NCBI GenBank assembly: GCA_021232515.1
Contig: JAJPOQ010000158.1
Span: forward strand, 1 to 32,490
DNA from: Lentisphaeraceae bacterium
Lineage (GTDB): Bacteria > Verrucomicrobiota > Lentisphaeria > Lentisphaerales > Lentisphaeraceae
Direction: 5' to 3'
DNA: 32,490 bases
The notes under the pieces were generated by a model. That model was not told the origin of the DNA and ran no database searches. It worked only from the letters and a program-made list of their open reading frames with translations. Each line of letters begins with the position of its first letter. Positions within the stretch are counted from its first letter, which is position 1. Shown here piece by piece: positions 16,148 to 25,248 of this stretch. The translations under genes and the position numbers were made by a program.

Positions 16148-18499
16148 TTACTTCAAGCCGTTTTTAAGAACAACAAGGATGTAGTAAGTTTCATCTTCAG
16201 ATGGAGCAAGTTCAACTACTTTGTGACCATCTTCACGTAAAGATGCTGGAACCATACGGTAAGCTTCACCAGTATCAATCTGCATTTCTAGAGAGTCTGC
16301 ATCCGCAAGCTTCTCAAGAGCCATCTTAGCTTTTACATAGTTGATTGGACAAGCGATACCACGTAGATCAAGAGACGTTACCGCTTCTTCATCTTGCGCT
16401 GGCTTAAGGTTAGCGTGATCTTCACGATAAAGTGCTAATACTTTTTCACAGTATGCTTTTGCATCTGTTAGTAATGTTTTAGCTGCAGCTTCATCTAGAT
16501 CTTTCTTCTCGTCTTGAACATCTGGACGAACTGGAAGTTTGTCATTTGAACCGTAGAACTTTGAGTATAAGTCCCATGCAGCATCAAACTTCTTTTCAGA
16601 CTCACCAGCTTCAATAAGTGCGCCACTCATTGTATGAAGAACCGCTTCACGAGCGTTGAAGTAAACGTCGCCAAAGAAACCTTTAGCAAGAACGTCTTCA
16701 GCCATATTGATGTAGTTCTTAGAGTCATCGAAAGATTCAGTCACTAAGTTAAGAACACCACCAGCACACTCACCAGCACCAACTGCTGGAGAATACTCTT
16801 CGCCTTCTTCCATACCATAATCGAGGAATACTTCTGGCTCATCAGCGTAGCTTGAGATTTGGTCAAACGGCTTAACAACATCTTTGATTGTCTTAGGGTC
16901 AATTTCTGCAAGATACTGACTAAAGATCTGACCTTCTGGAGCATTTGCTTTATAGTGATCGATAAGAGCTTTTACAGCTTCTGGAGCTTTCTTAGCTGCA
17001 ACACGACCAAGGCGACGACCCATCTGACGGATACCGTCTTTAGCGCCACCACCAATTGACATAACTGCACATGGAACAGCTTTACCGTCAATCATACGGC
17101 TAGAACCGTTAAAACCGATTGAGCCTAGAGCATGCTGTCCACAGCCATTGTGACAACCTGAAATATTTATTTGTGCGTCTGAAACACCTTCTTTAAGAGA
17201 AGCATCTGCATCAAATGCAGTGATAAGTGCGTCAGCTAGACCTTTAGAAGAAGTTACTGAAAGGTTACAAGTTGAACGACCTGGGCAAGCAACAACATTA
17301 CTGATGTTCTTAAATTCCCAAGAGTCATAACCCAACTCTTTAAGTTTAGCGTATGCTTCTGGAATCTTGTTTAGAGCGATGTTCGGAAGGATTAAGTTCT
17401 GATCACAAGTCGAACGAATTTCGCCATCACCACAACTATCGACGATGTCACATAGTGAGTGCATTTGCTCACTTGTAAGGTCACCCATTCTAACACGAAC
17501 GCGGATACCATAAGTATCGACAGTGTTCTGAGCGAATACACAGTTCTCAAGCCATAGAGAATCTTCAACAACACCAGCAAGCTTTGAGATATCTGCAGAC
17601 TCTTTAGGAAGGTCAAGATCGAGAGTGCTGACGTCAACTAAAAGTGATTTACCGTACTCACTATCTTTTATACGATTAACTTCTTCTTGATACTTTCTGA
17701 TGAACTCTTCCAAGCCCCAAGTATCTTTAATAAATTTCATACGAGCTTTATTACGGTTTTTACGGTTACCGAACTCGTTAAATATACGCATAAGAGCAGT
17801 TGTACAGATAAGGATGTCTTCAATTGCCATATCTTTTTCGATAAGGTCTGCACCTATTGGACGACCACCAAGGCCACCAGCTGCGTATACATTTAAAGTG
17901 TACTTTCCGTCTTTTTCAGATGCGATGAAGCCGATGTCATGCATGAAAGAAAGACCGTAATCACCCTCTTCATTTCCAGAGAAACTGATTTTAAACTTTC
18001 TTGGGAAGTTCTGAGAGTAAGGGTTACGTAGGCAATGTTTGAAAAGGAACTCTGCAAGTGGAATAACGTTGAATACTTGATCAGGAGTAATAGCTGCATA
18101 AGGGTCAGCAGTTACTGCACGAACAACGTTACCACATGCTTCACGACTTGTGATACCAACTTCAGCGATACCAGTAAGAACTTCTGGAGTCATCTCTTTA
18201 GGTATATAGTGTAACTGAAGAGCTGCACGAGTTGTGATGTGCAAGATACCGTTAGTAACTTTCTTAGAAAGATTTGCGATAGCTCTAAACTGTTTAGTTG
18301 TACCGATGCCATATGGAATCTTGATACGGATCATACTTACGTCAGGCTGACGCTGACCATAAATACCTTGCCAAAGACGGCGCTTCTGCCAATCTTCAGG
18401 ATGGATTGAACCATCGATAAAACCATTTAGCTTTTCTGTAAATTCTTGAATCTCGTCAAGAACTACGCTGTCCATTTCTAGTTCAAGTGCGCGTGTCAT
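16148..18499 (-). CDS. Siroheme nitrite/sulfite reductase fused to a HEPN-like region and a C-terminal TusA domain
   Basis: The first ~560 residues form an assimilatory ferredoxin-type nitrite/sulfite reductase: two half-repeats (RLWQGIYGQRQ near 41-51, ITTRAALQLHYIP near 88-100) and the siroheme/[4Fe-4S] ligands C405, C411, C449 and C453 in ACPGRSTC and SGCHNGCG. Such enzymes reduce sulfite to sulfide or nitrite to ammonia in the cytoplasm; motifs alone do not fix the substrate. Residues about 593-695 form a helical segment resembling HEPN domains (NAREAVLHTMSGALIEAGE). Residues about 707-783 are a TusA/SirA sulfurtransferase domain with the conserved LRGIACP (Cys717). A TusA sulfur carrier on the same chain argues for sulfite/sulfur metabolism. 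The protein is about 200 residues longer than plain family members. The ATG at 18499 has AAGGA 12 bases upstream. It is divergent from the activator gene at 18831. Confidence 0.9.
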   Translation of the reverse strand: MTRALELEMDSVVLDEIQEFTEKLNGFIDGSIHPEDWQKRRLWQGIYGQRQPDVSMIRIKIPYGIGTTKQFRAIANLSKKVTNGILHITTRAALQLHYIPKEMTPEVLTGIAEVGITSREACGNVVRAVTADPYAAITPDQVFNVIPLAEFLFKHCLRNPYSQNFPRKFKISFSGNEEGDYGLSFMHDIGFIASEKDGKYTLNVYAAGGLGGRPIGADLIEKDMAIEDILICTTALMRIFNEFGNRKNRNKARMKFIKDTWGLEEFIRKYQEEVNRIKDSEYGKSLLVDVSTLDLDLPKESADISKLAGVVEDSLWLENCVFAQNTVDTYGIRVRVRMGDLTSEQMHSLCDIVDSCGDGEIRSTCDQNLILPNIALNKIPEAYAKLKELGYDSWEFKNISNVVACPGRSTCNLSVTSSKGLADALITAFDADASLKEGVSDAQINISGCHNGCGQHALGSIGFNGSSRMIDGKAVPCAVMSIGGGAKDGIRQMGRRLGRVAAKKAPEAVKALIDHYKANAPEGQIFSQYLAEIDPKTIKDVVKPFDQISSYADEPEVFLDYGMEEGEEYSPAVGAGECAGGVLNLVTESFDDSKNYINMAEDVLAKGFFGDVYFNAREAVLHTMSGALIEAGESEKKFDAAWDLYSKFYGSNDKLPVRPDVQDEKKDLDEAAAKTLLTDAKAYCEKVLALYREDHANLKPAQDEEAVTSLDLRGIACPINYVKAKMALEKLADADSLEMQIDTGEAYRMVPASLREDGHKVVELAPSEDETYYILVVLKNGLK

Positions 18500-18703
18500 G
18501 TGTAAGATTATTCCTTAAAATAAAAAATTGTTTTAAAACATTCCTAGTATAATTCCCGCAAGTTAATGCGCTTTAGCATATAAGGCAAATCAATAACTCT
18601 TATTTTAAAAATAAGCCTAACTTATAAATTTTATTTAAGTAAAATACCTATCTTAAGTCACAACTTCCTAAAAACTATAAAATTACGATTTTCCTATGAC
18701 ATT

Positions 18704-18717
18704 TTACATTTCTGTAA
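18704..18717. promoter_or_regulatory. Operator-like palindrome TTACA-N4-TGTAA, distal copy
   Basis: TTACA-TTTC-TGTAA is a perfect 5-bp inverted repeat with a 4-base spacer, 71 bases centre-to-centre upstream of a second copy with identical half-sites. Dimeric HTH regulators bind sites of this shape. Which protein binds is unknown. Confidence 0.55.
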
Positions 18718-18772
18718 CTTTCCTATTAACACACATTGCTAACCTCAAAGCTTGATGCTAGTTTCGAATAAC

Positions 18773-18790
18773 ATTTACATTATTGTAAAT
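18773..18790. promoter_or_regulatory. Operator-like palindrome ATTTACA-N4-TGTAAAT, proximal copy
   Basis: The inverted repeat has perfect 7-bp arms with the spacer TTAT and the same TTACA-N4-TGTAA core as the distal site. It ends 40 bases before the activator ATG. It overlaps a possible -10 (TTACAT) placed 17 bases after TTGATG, so binding here could repress the activator-recQ operon. Confidence 0.6.
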
Positions 18791-18830
18791 ATCATAAGAT
18801 TATAACTTCAAATTTAAGGAATGCCTAACA

Positions 18831-20384
18831 ATGAGCTCGACTTACACCGATGAGGAACTTTTCTCAAAAGAGCTATTGGCAATTTATAAAGTTTCTCAGG
18901 CAATCGTTCGCCATAAAAATGTCAGCTCCCTTCTAAACGAAGTCTTGGATATACTTGATGTTGACTTCGGAGCAACCAGAGCAACTCTTACACTTTACCA
19001 TGAACAAGATAATTCACTGATAATCGAAGCTTCGAAAGGTTTATCTGCAGCAGAAAAAGGCCGCGGACGCTACTCTTTAGGTGAGGGTATAACCGGCGAA
19101 GTTGGTCTAAAGAAAAAGGCTGTTGTTATCGAAGACGTCAGCCAAGAGTCTCGTTTTCTAGATAGAACAAAGGCTCGTAAGGACAGTAACCACGCTTTTA
19201 TATGTGTACCTATTGTCAAAGATAATAAGCTTATCGGTACAATAAGTATTGACCTACCTAAGCTAAGTGAGAGTGGTCTTACTAAGTCGAGTCAGCTCCT
19301 TCGAATCGTTTCAAACTTACTTGCAGATGCAGTGGCGACCATTCGTCAAAGTATTCATGAAAAAAATTCACTCAAAGAAGAAAACTCACGACTCCTAAAA
19401 GAGCTTGGGAATAAATTCAAGCCTACTAATATAATTGGTAATAGCGGTAACATGCAAAAAGTGTATGAAAAGATCGCTCTTTGCTGTGACAACCCCGCGC
19501 CAATACTTATCCGTGGTGAGTCAGGTACTGGTAAGGAATTAGTTGCTAAGGCAATTCACTACAGTGGAATTCGTCAAAATACTCCTTTTATAGTTGTTGA
19601 GGCCGGAACCATACCTGAACCGCTAATTGAAGGTGCTCTTTTTGGTAAAATGAAGAAAAACGAGATTCGCACTGGATACTTTGACCAAGCTCATGGTGGA
19701 ACATTATTCATCGATGAAATAACTGCTCTTCCTCTTAAAGTTCAAAGTAAAATAGTTCGTTATCTTCACAACCAAGAAATTGAAAGGGCTGATTGCGACA
19801 AAAAAACAACTGTCAATGTTCGTTTAATAGTAGCGTCTTCACGTAACCTAGAGGACCTCCTTGAAGAAGACGAGTTTAGCGAAGAGCTCTACTATAAACT
19901 CAACGTCATGCCAATTGTCATACCTCCACTTCGCGATCGTAAATCTGACATAACACTTCTTGCAGACTTCTTTCTAGATGAGTTTAATAAGTCATATAAC
20001 AAAAATGTTTCAAGAATCTCAACACCAGCAATCAATATGATGATGGCATACCACTATCCCGGTAATGTGCGCGAACTCAAGAATTGTATCGAAAGAGCCG
20101 TACTAAGTTCTTCTGATGAAGTAATACATGGATACAATCTACCGCCATCACTTCAGACTCAAACACAAAGTGACAGTAGTACCCCTGACATGTCGTCAGT
20201 AAATGACCTTGCTGCGGCCGTCAATACATATGAGCGTGAATTGATAGTTGAAGCTCTTAAAAGACACAGAGGAAATGCAGCAGCAGCGGCACGTGCTCTA
20301 AGCACTACTCCACGTGTTCTCAACTATAAATTCAACAAATTAAAGATTAATTTAAAAGAGTTTAAAAAGTACGGCGGTCAATGA
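18831..20384 (+). CDS. GAF / AAA+ / Fis-HTH transcriptional regulator lacking the GAFTGA loop
   Basis: The 517-residue protein has the NifA/NorR-like enhancer-binding layout. A GAF domain lies at about 15-170. The AAA+ domain (about 200-435) has Walker A GESGTGK (229-235), Walker B GGTLFIDE (289-296) and the YYKLNVMPIVIPPLRDR segment. A Fis-type HTH at about 465-508 contains GNAAAAARALSTTPRVLNYK. In sigma-54 activators the segment between LFG and GGTLF carries the GAFTGA loop that touches sigma-54. Here that segment is 16 residues (273-288) instead of about 21, and GAFTGA is absent. The ATPase residues otherwise look intact. It may therefore act without sigma-54, as some GAFTGA-less family members do (TyrR; Rhodobacter NtrC). 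It overlaps recQ by 4 bases (ATGA), implying translational coupling, and has two palindromes upstream. Confidence 0.93.
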   Translation: MSSTYTDEELFSKELLAIYKVSQAIVRHKNVSSLLNEVLDILDVDFGATRATLTLYHEQDNSLIIEASKGLSAAEKGRGRYSLGEGITGEVGLKKKAVVIEDVSQESRFLDRTKARKDSNHAFICVPIVKDNKLIGTISIDLPKLSESGLTKSSQLLRIVSNLLADAVATIRQSIHEKNSLKEENSRLLKELGNKFKPTNIIGNSGNMQKVYEKIALCCDNPAPILIRGESGTGKELVAKAIHYSGIRQNTPFIVVEAGTIPEPLIEGALFGKMKKNEIRTGYFDQAHGGTLFIDEITALPLKVQSKIVRYLHNQEIERADCDKKTTVNVRLIVASSRNLEDLLEEDEFSEELYYKLNVMPIVIPPLRDRKSDITLLADFFLDEFNKSYNKNVSRISTPAINMMMAYHYPGNVRELKNCIERAVLSSSDEVIHGYNLPPSLQTQTQSDSSTPDMSSVNDLAAAVNTYERELIVEALKRHRGNAAAAARALSTTPRVLNYKFNKLKINLKEFKKYGGQ

Positions 20385-22792
20385 CAGACAAGTTAACCTC
20401 TGCACTAAAGCAATACTTTGGTTTTGACAATTTCCTCGAGGGACAATTAGAGGCTATCTCGAAAGTCCACGAGGGAAATGACATCTGTCTAGTCATGCCA
20501 ACTGGCGCTGGTAAATCTATTTGTTATCAGCTCCCTGCCTTACTCAAACCTGGCTACTCAATCGTTATCTCCCCACTTATCGCCCTTATGAAAGATCAGG
20601 TCGATAACCTAAACTCAAAAGGGATCCCGGCTGTTTATATTAACAGTACTCAAAACGAAAGAGAACAAGCCGAAAACTTAGCCAAAGCCATATCTGGTGA
20701 AGCGAAACTTCTCTATATCGCTCCCGAAAGACTGCGCGCTCGCAACTTCAAAAAGTTTGTTGCCGACACTCCTCCAGACTGTCTTATAGTTGATGAAGCT
20801 CACTGTATAAGTCAATGGGGCCACGACTTCAGACCAGACTACACACGCGTTGGTGACTTCTGTGAGGAAATAGGCATTAAACAAGTTTGCGCTTTTACTG
20901 CTACAGCGACAGAGTTAGTTAGAAATGATATAAAAGTGCAGCTCAAAAGAGAAGCCATGTCATTTTTGGTTACAGGATTTACTCGACCGAATCTGACATT
21001 CTCTGTTCAAGAAGCAAATGGCAACAAGCGCGAACAGTACATCAGAAAAGCTCTCTCAGAAAAAAAGCCTACTCTCATATACTGTGCATCTCGAAAAAAT
21101 GTCGATGAACTCTGCTCTGGTTTTGGTATAAGAGGCTACCATGCTGGCATGAGTGATAAAGAGCGAGAAGAAGCTCAAAACTACTTTATTGAAGATCCTT
21201 GCCCTGTTATGGCTGCAACAAATGCTTTTGGTATGGGCATAGACCGCGCTGATATAAGGCGAGTCATTCACTATAACTATCCGGGTTCACTTGAAGCATA
21301 CTACCAGGAAGCTGGGCGTGCGGGACGAGATGGCGAACAATCTGAGTGTGTCATCCTCTACAATTTTGCCGACAAGTTCATCCATGAGTTCCTGATCGAA
21401 ATGAATAACCCTGGCGAGCAACTTGTTCACAATGTATGGGAATTTCTAAGAGAATATGTAGAAGAAGAAAAAGTTCAAAGACTTGAAATATCTCAAGCCG
21501 AAATAAGTGCAAATGTACGTAGTGCTAAAAGTGACCAGCAGATATCTGGAGCTTTAAAAATCCTTGAGAAAAACAACTATCTTGAACGTGGTTTCAGGAA
21601 TCAAAACAAAGGTTCTCTTAAAGTTTCTCAAGACCTCAACCAACTATATAACCAGCACATAAACACTCGAACTCAACGTTCTATATTTCTTGCTAGAGCA
21701 ATACACTACTGGCGAGACCAACTTGCAGCAGGCATAAATGTCACCTACAGAGACCTTGAGCAAATGTCTGGCTTAAATGGCGATCAAGTCAAAAGGGTTT
21801 TGCGCGCTTTAAACGGCTCTGAAATACAATGGGAAGCTCCTTTCTCAGGACGCTCAATTGTCGTCAAAAGAGACGATAAAAAGATCGACTTAGATTTCAC
21901 AGAATTAAATAAGAAAGCTGAGCAAGACTATAATAAGCTCGATACCGTTTTGAGTTACATCCAAACAAGACAGTGTCGCCAGAACTACATGGTCAACTAC
22001 TTTGGTCAAAATGAAGATGACTACCGCTGTCAAACCTGTGACCGTTGTCAAAGTTTCAAACACGGTTCCGTCGAAGTTCGTCATGCGGATTTAAATGAAC
22101 AAAAGTGCTTAAAAATAATTTTAAGAGCTGCAGAAAAACACAGTGGCTATATCGGCAAGGTTAAACTTGCGGCGATGCTTAGTGGCTCAACAAGCAAGCA
22201 AATCTTTGACTCAAAACTAAACTTCTCGCCATACTATGGCAAACTCAAGCAATATGAGCAAACTCAAATCATTGAGTACATCAAAAACCTTGAAGCTTTT
22301 GACTACCTTGAGAGAGGTTCTGGCAAGTATCCTACAGTAAATATTTCTGATAGAGGGCTTGGAGCTCTTAGAGGTGGAGAAATACGCATGGAGTTTACCA
22401 AGCGACCTCCTAAGAAAGAAAAGTCAGGTCCACTTTTTGGCAAAAAGAAGCCAGAAAAGAGCAAACCGGAACCTAAAGTAATAGAAGAACCAGTAATCGT
22501 TGAAGATTCAAACGGCGAACAAAACCTTTTCGGCGATGACTTCTTTCAAGAAACTGAAACCAAAACTGCAACTTTGGACCAGAATCTTTACGAAGAGCTT
22601 CGAACTATAAGAAATAAGCTAGCCACAAAACTAGAAGTTCAGCCATTTCAAATCCTCAATAATATGAGTCTTAAAGAAATGGCAACACAAAAACCAACTT
22701 CTGAACAAGAACTACTTAAAATTCATGGCGTTGGCTCGACTAAAGTAGATCAATTCGGCGAACTCTTTATTGAAGTGATAAAGAAGTCTTAA
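20381..22792 (+). CDS. recQ: ATP-dependent DNA helicase RecQ
   Basis: RecQ unwinds DNA 3'-to-5' in recombination and replication-fork repair. The 803-residue protein has all core motifs: MPTGAGKS (about 39-46), DEAHCISQWGHDFRPDY (about 138-154), AFTATATE and QEAGRAGRDG. A zinc-binding region with four Cys (CRQNYMVNY ... CQTCDRC) and an RQC-like winged-helix region follow. A lysine/proline-rich linker leads to an HRDC domain at about 735-803 (NLYEELRTIRNKLA, HGVGSTKVDQFGELF). It is longer than E. coli RecQ (609 residues), mainly through the region after the zinc cluster and the linker. Its start overlaps the upstream activator gene by 4 bases, and its stop directly abuts the stop of the convergent SDR gene with no base between. 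Confidence 0.96.
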   Translation: MTDKLTSALKQYFGFDNFLEGQLEAISKVHEGNDICLVMPTGAGKSICYQLPALLKPGYSIVISPLIALMKDQVDNLNSKGIPAVYINSTQNEREQAENLAKAISGEAKLLYIAPERLRARNFKKFVADTPPDCLIVDEAHCISQWGHDFRPDYTRVGDFCEEIGIKQVCAFTATATELVRNDIKVQLKREAMSFLVTGFTRPNLTFSVQEANGNKREQYIRKALSEKKPTLIYCASRKNVDELCSGFGIRGYHAGMSDKEREEAQNYFIEDPCPVMAATNAFGMGIDRADIRRVIHYNYPGSLEAYYQEAGRAGRDGEQSECVILYNFADKFIHEFLIEMNNPGEQLVHNVWEFLREYVEEEKVQRLEISQAEISANVRSAKSDQQISGALKILEKNNYLERGFRNQNKGSLKVSQDLNQLYNQHINTRTQRSIFLARAIHYWRDQLAAGINVTYRDLEQMSGLNGDQVKRVLRALNGSEIQWEAPFSGRSIVVKRDDKKIDLDFTELNKKAEQDYNKLDTVLSYIQTRQCRQNYMVNYFGQNEDDYRCQTCDRCQSFKHGSVEVRHADLNEQKCLKIILRAAEKHSGYIGKVKLAAMLSGSTSKQIFDSKLNFSPYYGKLKQYEQTQIIEYIKNLEAFDYLERGSGKYPTVNISDRGLGALRGGEIRMEFTKRPPKKEKSGPLFGKKKPEKSKPEPKVIEEPVIVEDSNGEQNLFGDDFFQETETKTATLDQNLYEELRTIRNKLATKLEVQPFQILNNMSLKEMATQKPTSEQELLKIHGVGSTKVDQFGELFIEVIKKS

Positions 22793-23497
22793 TTACATTT
22801 TTCTGATATCGACAAAACAGCCTGTCTCTAAAGACTTCACTTTTGTAAATGTCTCGATTAATTTGGCTGCCAACTGTTCTGCTGTCGGCATAGCTTCAGT
22901 GCCTCGACTACTTTGAATTCTCTCAAGAGACGGATACTTGTCAGTTTCTTTTTGAGAACACAAGTAATCCTGCATCGCAGTATCTACTAAACCTGGAGCT
23001 AAAGCGCAAAAGTGGGTATCTAACTTCTCAGACGCATAAAGTTTAACCAGCATATTTAAAGCAGCCTTCGAAATAGAGTAGCCATTCCAACCACGATTAC
23101 CATTAACTGCAGCACCGGAAGATATAGCTATGACTTGGTCCACTACTTTGATATGCTTAAACAACCAATCCAAGACAACCTTATTGCTCCATAGATTAAT
23201 ATCCATAGTCTTCTTCATCTCAACAATAGACACCTGCGACATGTCTGCGATATCACCAAGAATCCCTGCATTGAGCACGACTGTATCAAGTTTGCTAAGA
23301 CCGCCCAACAACTCAAACATTTTACCGGGTATGTTAGTAAAGTCAGATAGATCGGCAGATATGAAATGAAAGTTCTCATGATCAACTTCACATTTACGGC
23401 GACTCAGACCATACACAACACAGCCTCTAGAGAGGTACTCTTTAACCAAAGATAAGCCTATACCTGAACTTACACCTGTCACTAAAACATTTTTCAT
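22793..23497 (-). CDS. Short-chain dehydrogenase/reductase (SDR) family oxidoreductase
   Basis: The protein is a Rossmann-fold NAD(P)-dependent oxidoreductase of about 234 residues. It carries VTGVSSGIG as the cofactor-binding glycine motif close to the N-terminus, LNAG in the NNAG position, a catalytic Ser in AISSGAAVN and the YSISK catalytic Tyr/Lys pair. Overall it resembles the sepiapterin/benzil-reductase-like branch. The substrate is not predictable. A longer frame begins with TTG at 23509, but the ATG at 23497 has GGAG six bases upstream and is the better start. It is convergent and directly adjacent to recQ and divergent from the HNH gene. Confidence 0.92.
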   Translation of the reverse strand: MKNVLVTGVSSGIGLSLVKEYLSRGCVVYGLSRRKCEVDHENFHFISADLSDFTNIPGKMFELLGGLSKLDTVVLNAGILGDIADMSQVSIVEMKKTMDINLWSNKVVLDWLFKHIKVVDQVIAISSGAAVNGNRGWNGYSISKAALNMLVKLYASEKLDTHFCALAPGLVDTAMQDYLCSQKETDKYPSLERIQSSRGTEAMPTAEQLAAKLIETFTKVKSLETGCFVDIRKM

Positions 23498-23588
23498 CAA
23501 CGGCTCCAAAATTTACCTCTACCCTAAATCATTCAAAATAAATGTAAAGTGAGCTTTTTTAGCTTTAAAGATAATTTATTTTAAGCTT

Positions 23589-23900
23589 ATGAATTGCCTT
23601 ATCTGTCAGAGAGAAAAGAAACTAACGAAACATCATTTTATACCGAGTTCTCGGCATAAAAACAAAAAAACTATCTCTCGGCATGGGAAAGATAAACTCC
23701 AAGAGACTCTACAAGTTTGCCGAGAATGCCACAATCAATTGCATGCGTGTATCTCAGAAAAGGAAATGGACGAAAACTTTCATGACTTTGAAAAGCTTTG
23801 TAATCATCCCGAAATAAAAAAGTTCAGAGAATGGATAATTAAACACCAACCACAAGGGAAAATTAAAGTTAAAAGAGCTAAATCAAAATATCGGAGATAA
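23589..23900 (+). CDS. Small HNH-type zinc protein (putative nuclease)
   Basis: The 103-residue, strongly basic protein has the HNH layout: a CxxC pair (C3, C6), a paired histidine (H15-H16) and a CRECHNQLH motif (C44, C47, H48, N49, H52). This suggests a zinc-stabilised beta-beta-alpha-metal fold that could nick or cut nucleic acid. The C-terminus is Lys/Arg-rich. There is no toxin-antitoxin, restriction or phage partner beside it. No clear ribosome site precedes the ATG. Activity is inferred from motifs only. Confidence 0.75.
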   Translation: MNCLICQREKKLTKHHFIPSSRHKNKKTISRHGKDKLQETLQVCRECHNQLHACISEKEMDENFHDFEKLCNHPEIKKFREWIIKHQPQGKIKVKRAKSKYRR

Positions 23901-23979
23901 AGCAATGATCACATATTTTTCACAATTAAGAGATTGTAATTAAATCCTCTGCAACTTAAATGGTTAGAACAATTGATAA

Positions 23980-25248
23980 ATGTGGTTTATGTTTACAAAA
24001 TATATCTTACTCATAACTGTTCTTTCTATTAACACTCTAAGAGCACAAGAGAACTTTCACAAAGAAAGACTTCTTACTTTACGATTAGAATTCAAGATAG
24101 ATCGTTATGATGAAACTGCCAAATCACTAGTAAATATCGTCAAAGCATGCCAAGAACGATTAAACACTAGTTTTAAAAAAGTCGATGCTCATACACCTAT
24201 GCTGTATGTTTTTCTAGACGGTCCCCCTCCATCAAAAGACTACTTTAACATCATCTATTTCAAGCGTAAAGACTTAGAAACGATGAATCAATACACTCTA
24301 CTCACAAGAGTTATGTCAAAGATGCTACATCGAACTGTTGTGAGTCTTGGAGGTTCTAGAAAAACTCCAGTTCCTGATTGGTTCATAGCTGGCATGGCGT
24401 TTAACCTAAATCTCAAAAATATTCTATCAACAGAAGAGAAGTATCCACTAACAAGGCTTTCAGTAGTGAATTCTCGCTTCCCTAACATTGACCAACTTCT
24501 CGATAAAAAAGCACCTGATACAAAAGGGTACTGGGTATACCGAATGTATGCTGAAAATTGCTCCGTATTCCTTTCTGCCTTGCAAAAGCTTTCAGAGCAC
24601 AAACAAAGTCTCGTCAAAATACTTCTTAATTATAACCAAGAAGGAACATCTCATCTTGTCGCCAAATATTACCCGCAACTAAAAGATAGACCTTCTAGGC
24701 AACGCTGGTTCAATAAGACATCTCAAGACATTTGTTTCCATGTTATAAACCCATATCCACCTGAAGTAATTCTTAATAAAGTTGAAGACCTATTTTCAAT
24801 TACTTCAATAAGACCCTCTGCTGATAAAGTCTCCAAAATTCCCTTAGAAAAACTCTTTGAAGATGAAGATCAAGAAATAAACTATGCAGTTATAGGTTTT
24901 ATTGAAAAAGGCTTTTACAAGCTGATTTTAACTAGCCCTGCAATATTACGAGATTCTATGGCACTATTCATAGAAGCACTTCAGTCACTCAAGCAAAATG
25001 AACGAGAAGAGTTCGCTGAAAAAGTTAAAACTGCACGAGAGAAGTTTAATAAAGCTGTCAAGAAACAACGTTTGATGATCAACTATACCGAAGAGCTTGA
25101 ACAAAAAAGCCTTGATAAAACATCAAACATTACTGAAGTCCTCCGAGCGTTGTATATATCTGATTTAAGATTCAAAGAATATTTCCCTAAATGGGTTAAC
25201 TATCTAAACTTGTTGGAAAAAAAACTAGAAGACACAATAATCGAATGA
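23980..25248 (+). CDS. Secreted protein with degenerate metallopeptidase (MA-like) core, function unknown
   Basis: The 422-residue protein starts with a signal peptide (hydrophobic 6-19, likely cleavage after RAQ at about 23). The middle (about 90-150) has the rhythm of gluzincin peptidases: a helix where HExxH is expected (MSKMLHRTVV) and VPDWFIAGMA where the family often has P-x-W-x-x-E-G-x-A. Both key glutamates are missing, so it is probably not an active protease. The C-terminal part (about 250-422) is helical and charged. The stop overlaps the yjbQ-like start by 4 bases (ATGA), so they are translated together. An internal ATG at codon 4 is an equally plausible start. Weak homology judgement by eye. 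Confidence 0.6.
   Translation: MWFMFTKYILLITVLSINTLRAQENFHKERLLTLRLEFKIDRYDETAKSLVNIVKACQERLNTSFKKVDAHTPMLYVFLDGPPPSKDYFNIIYFKRKDLETMNQYTLLTRVMSKMLHRTVVSLGGSRKTPVPDWFIAGMAFNLNLKNILSTEEKYPLTRLSVVNSRFPNIDQLLDKKAPDTKGYWVYRMYAENCSVFLSALQKLSEHKQSLVKILLNYNQEGTSHLVAKYYPQLKDRPSRQRWFNKTSQDICFHVINPYPPEVILNKVEDLFSITSIRPSADKVSKIPLEKLFEDEDQEINYAVIGFIEKGFYKLILTSPAILRDSMALFIEALQSLKQNEREEFAEKVKTAREKFNKAVKKQRLMINYTEELEQKSLDKTSNITEVLRALYISDLRFKEYFPKWVNYLNLLEKKLEDTIIE

Larger units (their letters stand above)
18500..18830. other. 331-base divergent regulatory region, AT-rich
   Basis: This gap separates the reductase (minus) and the Fis-family activator (plus). It holds a candidate minus-strand -10 element TATACT (18546-18551), an AT-rich perfect inverted repeat CTTATTTT-A-AAAATAAG (18599-18615), and two TTACA-N4-TGTAA palindromes near the activator gene, listed separately. 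There is no open frame of note. Confidence 0.6.

Noticed and set aside
24288..24617. 109-codon minus-strand frame
   Set aside because: It is antisense to the secreted protein, with no ribosome site and no recognisable motif.
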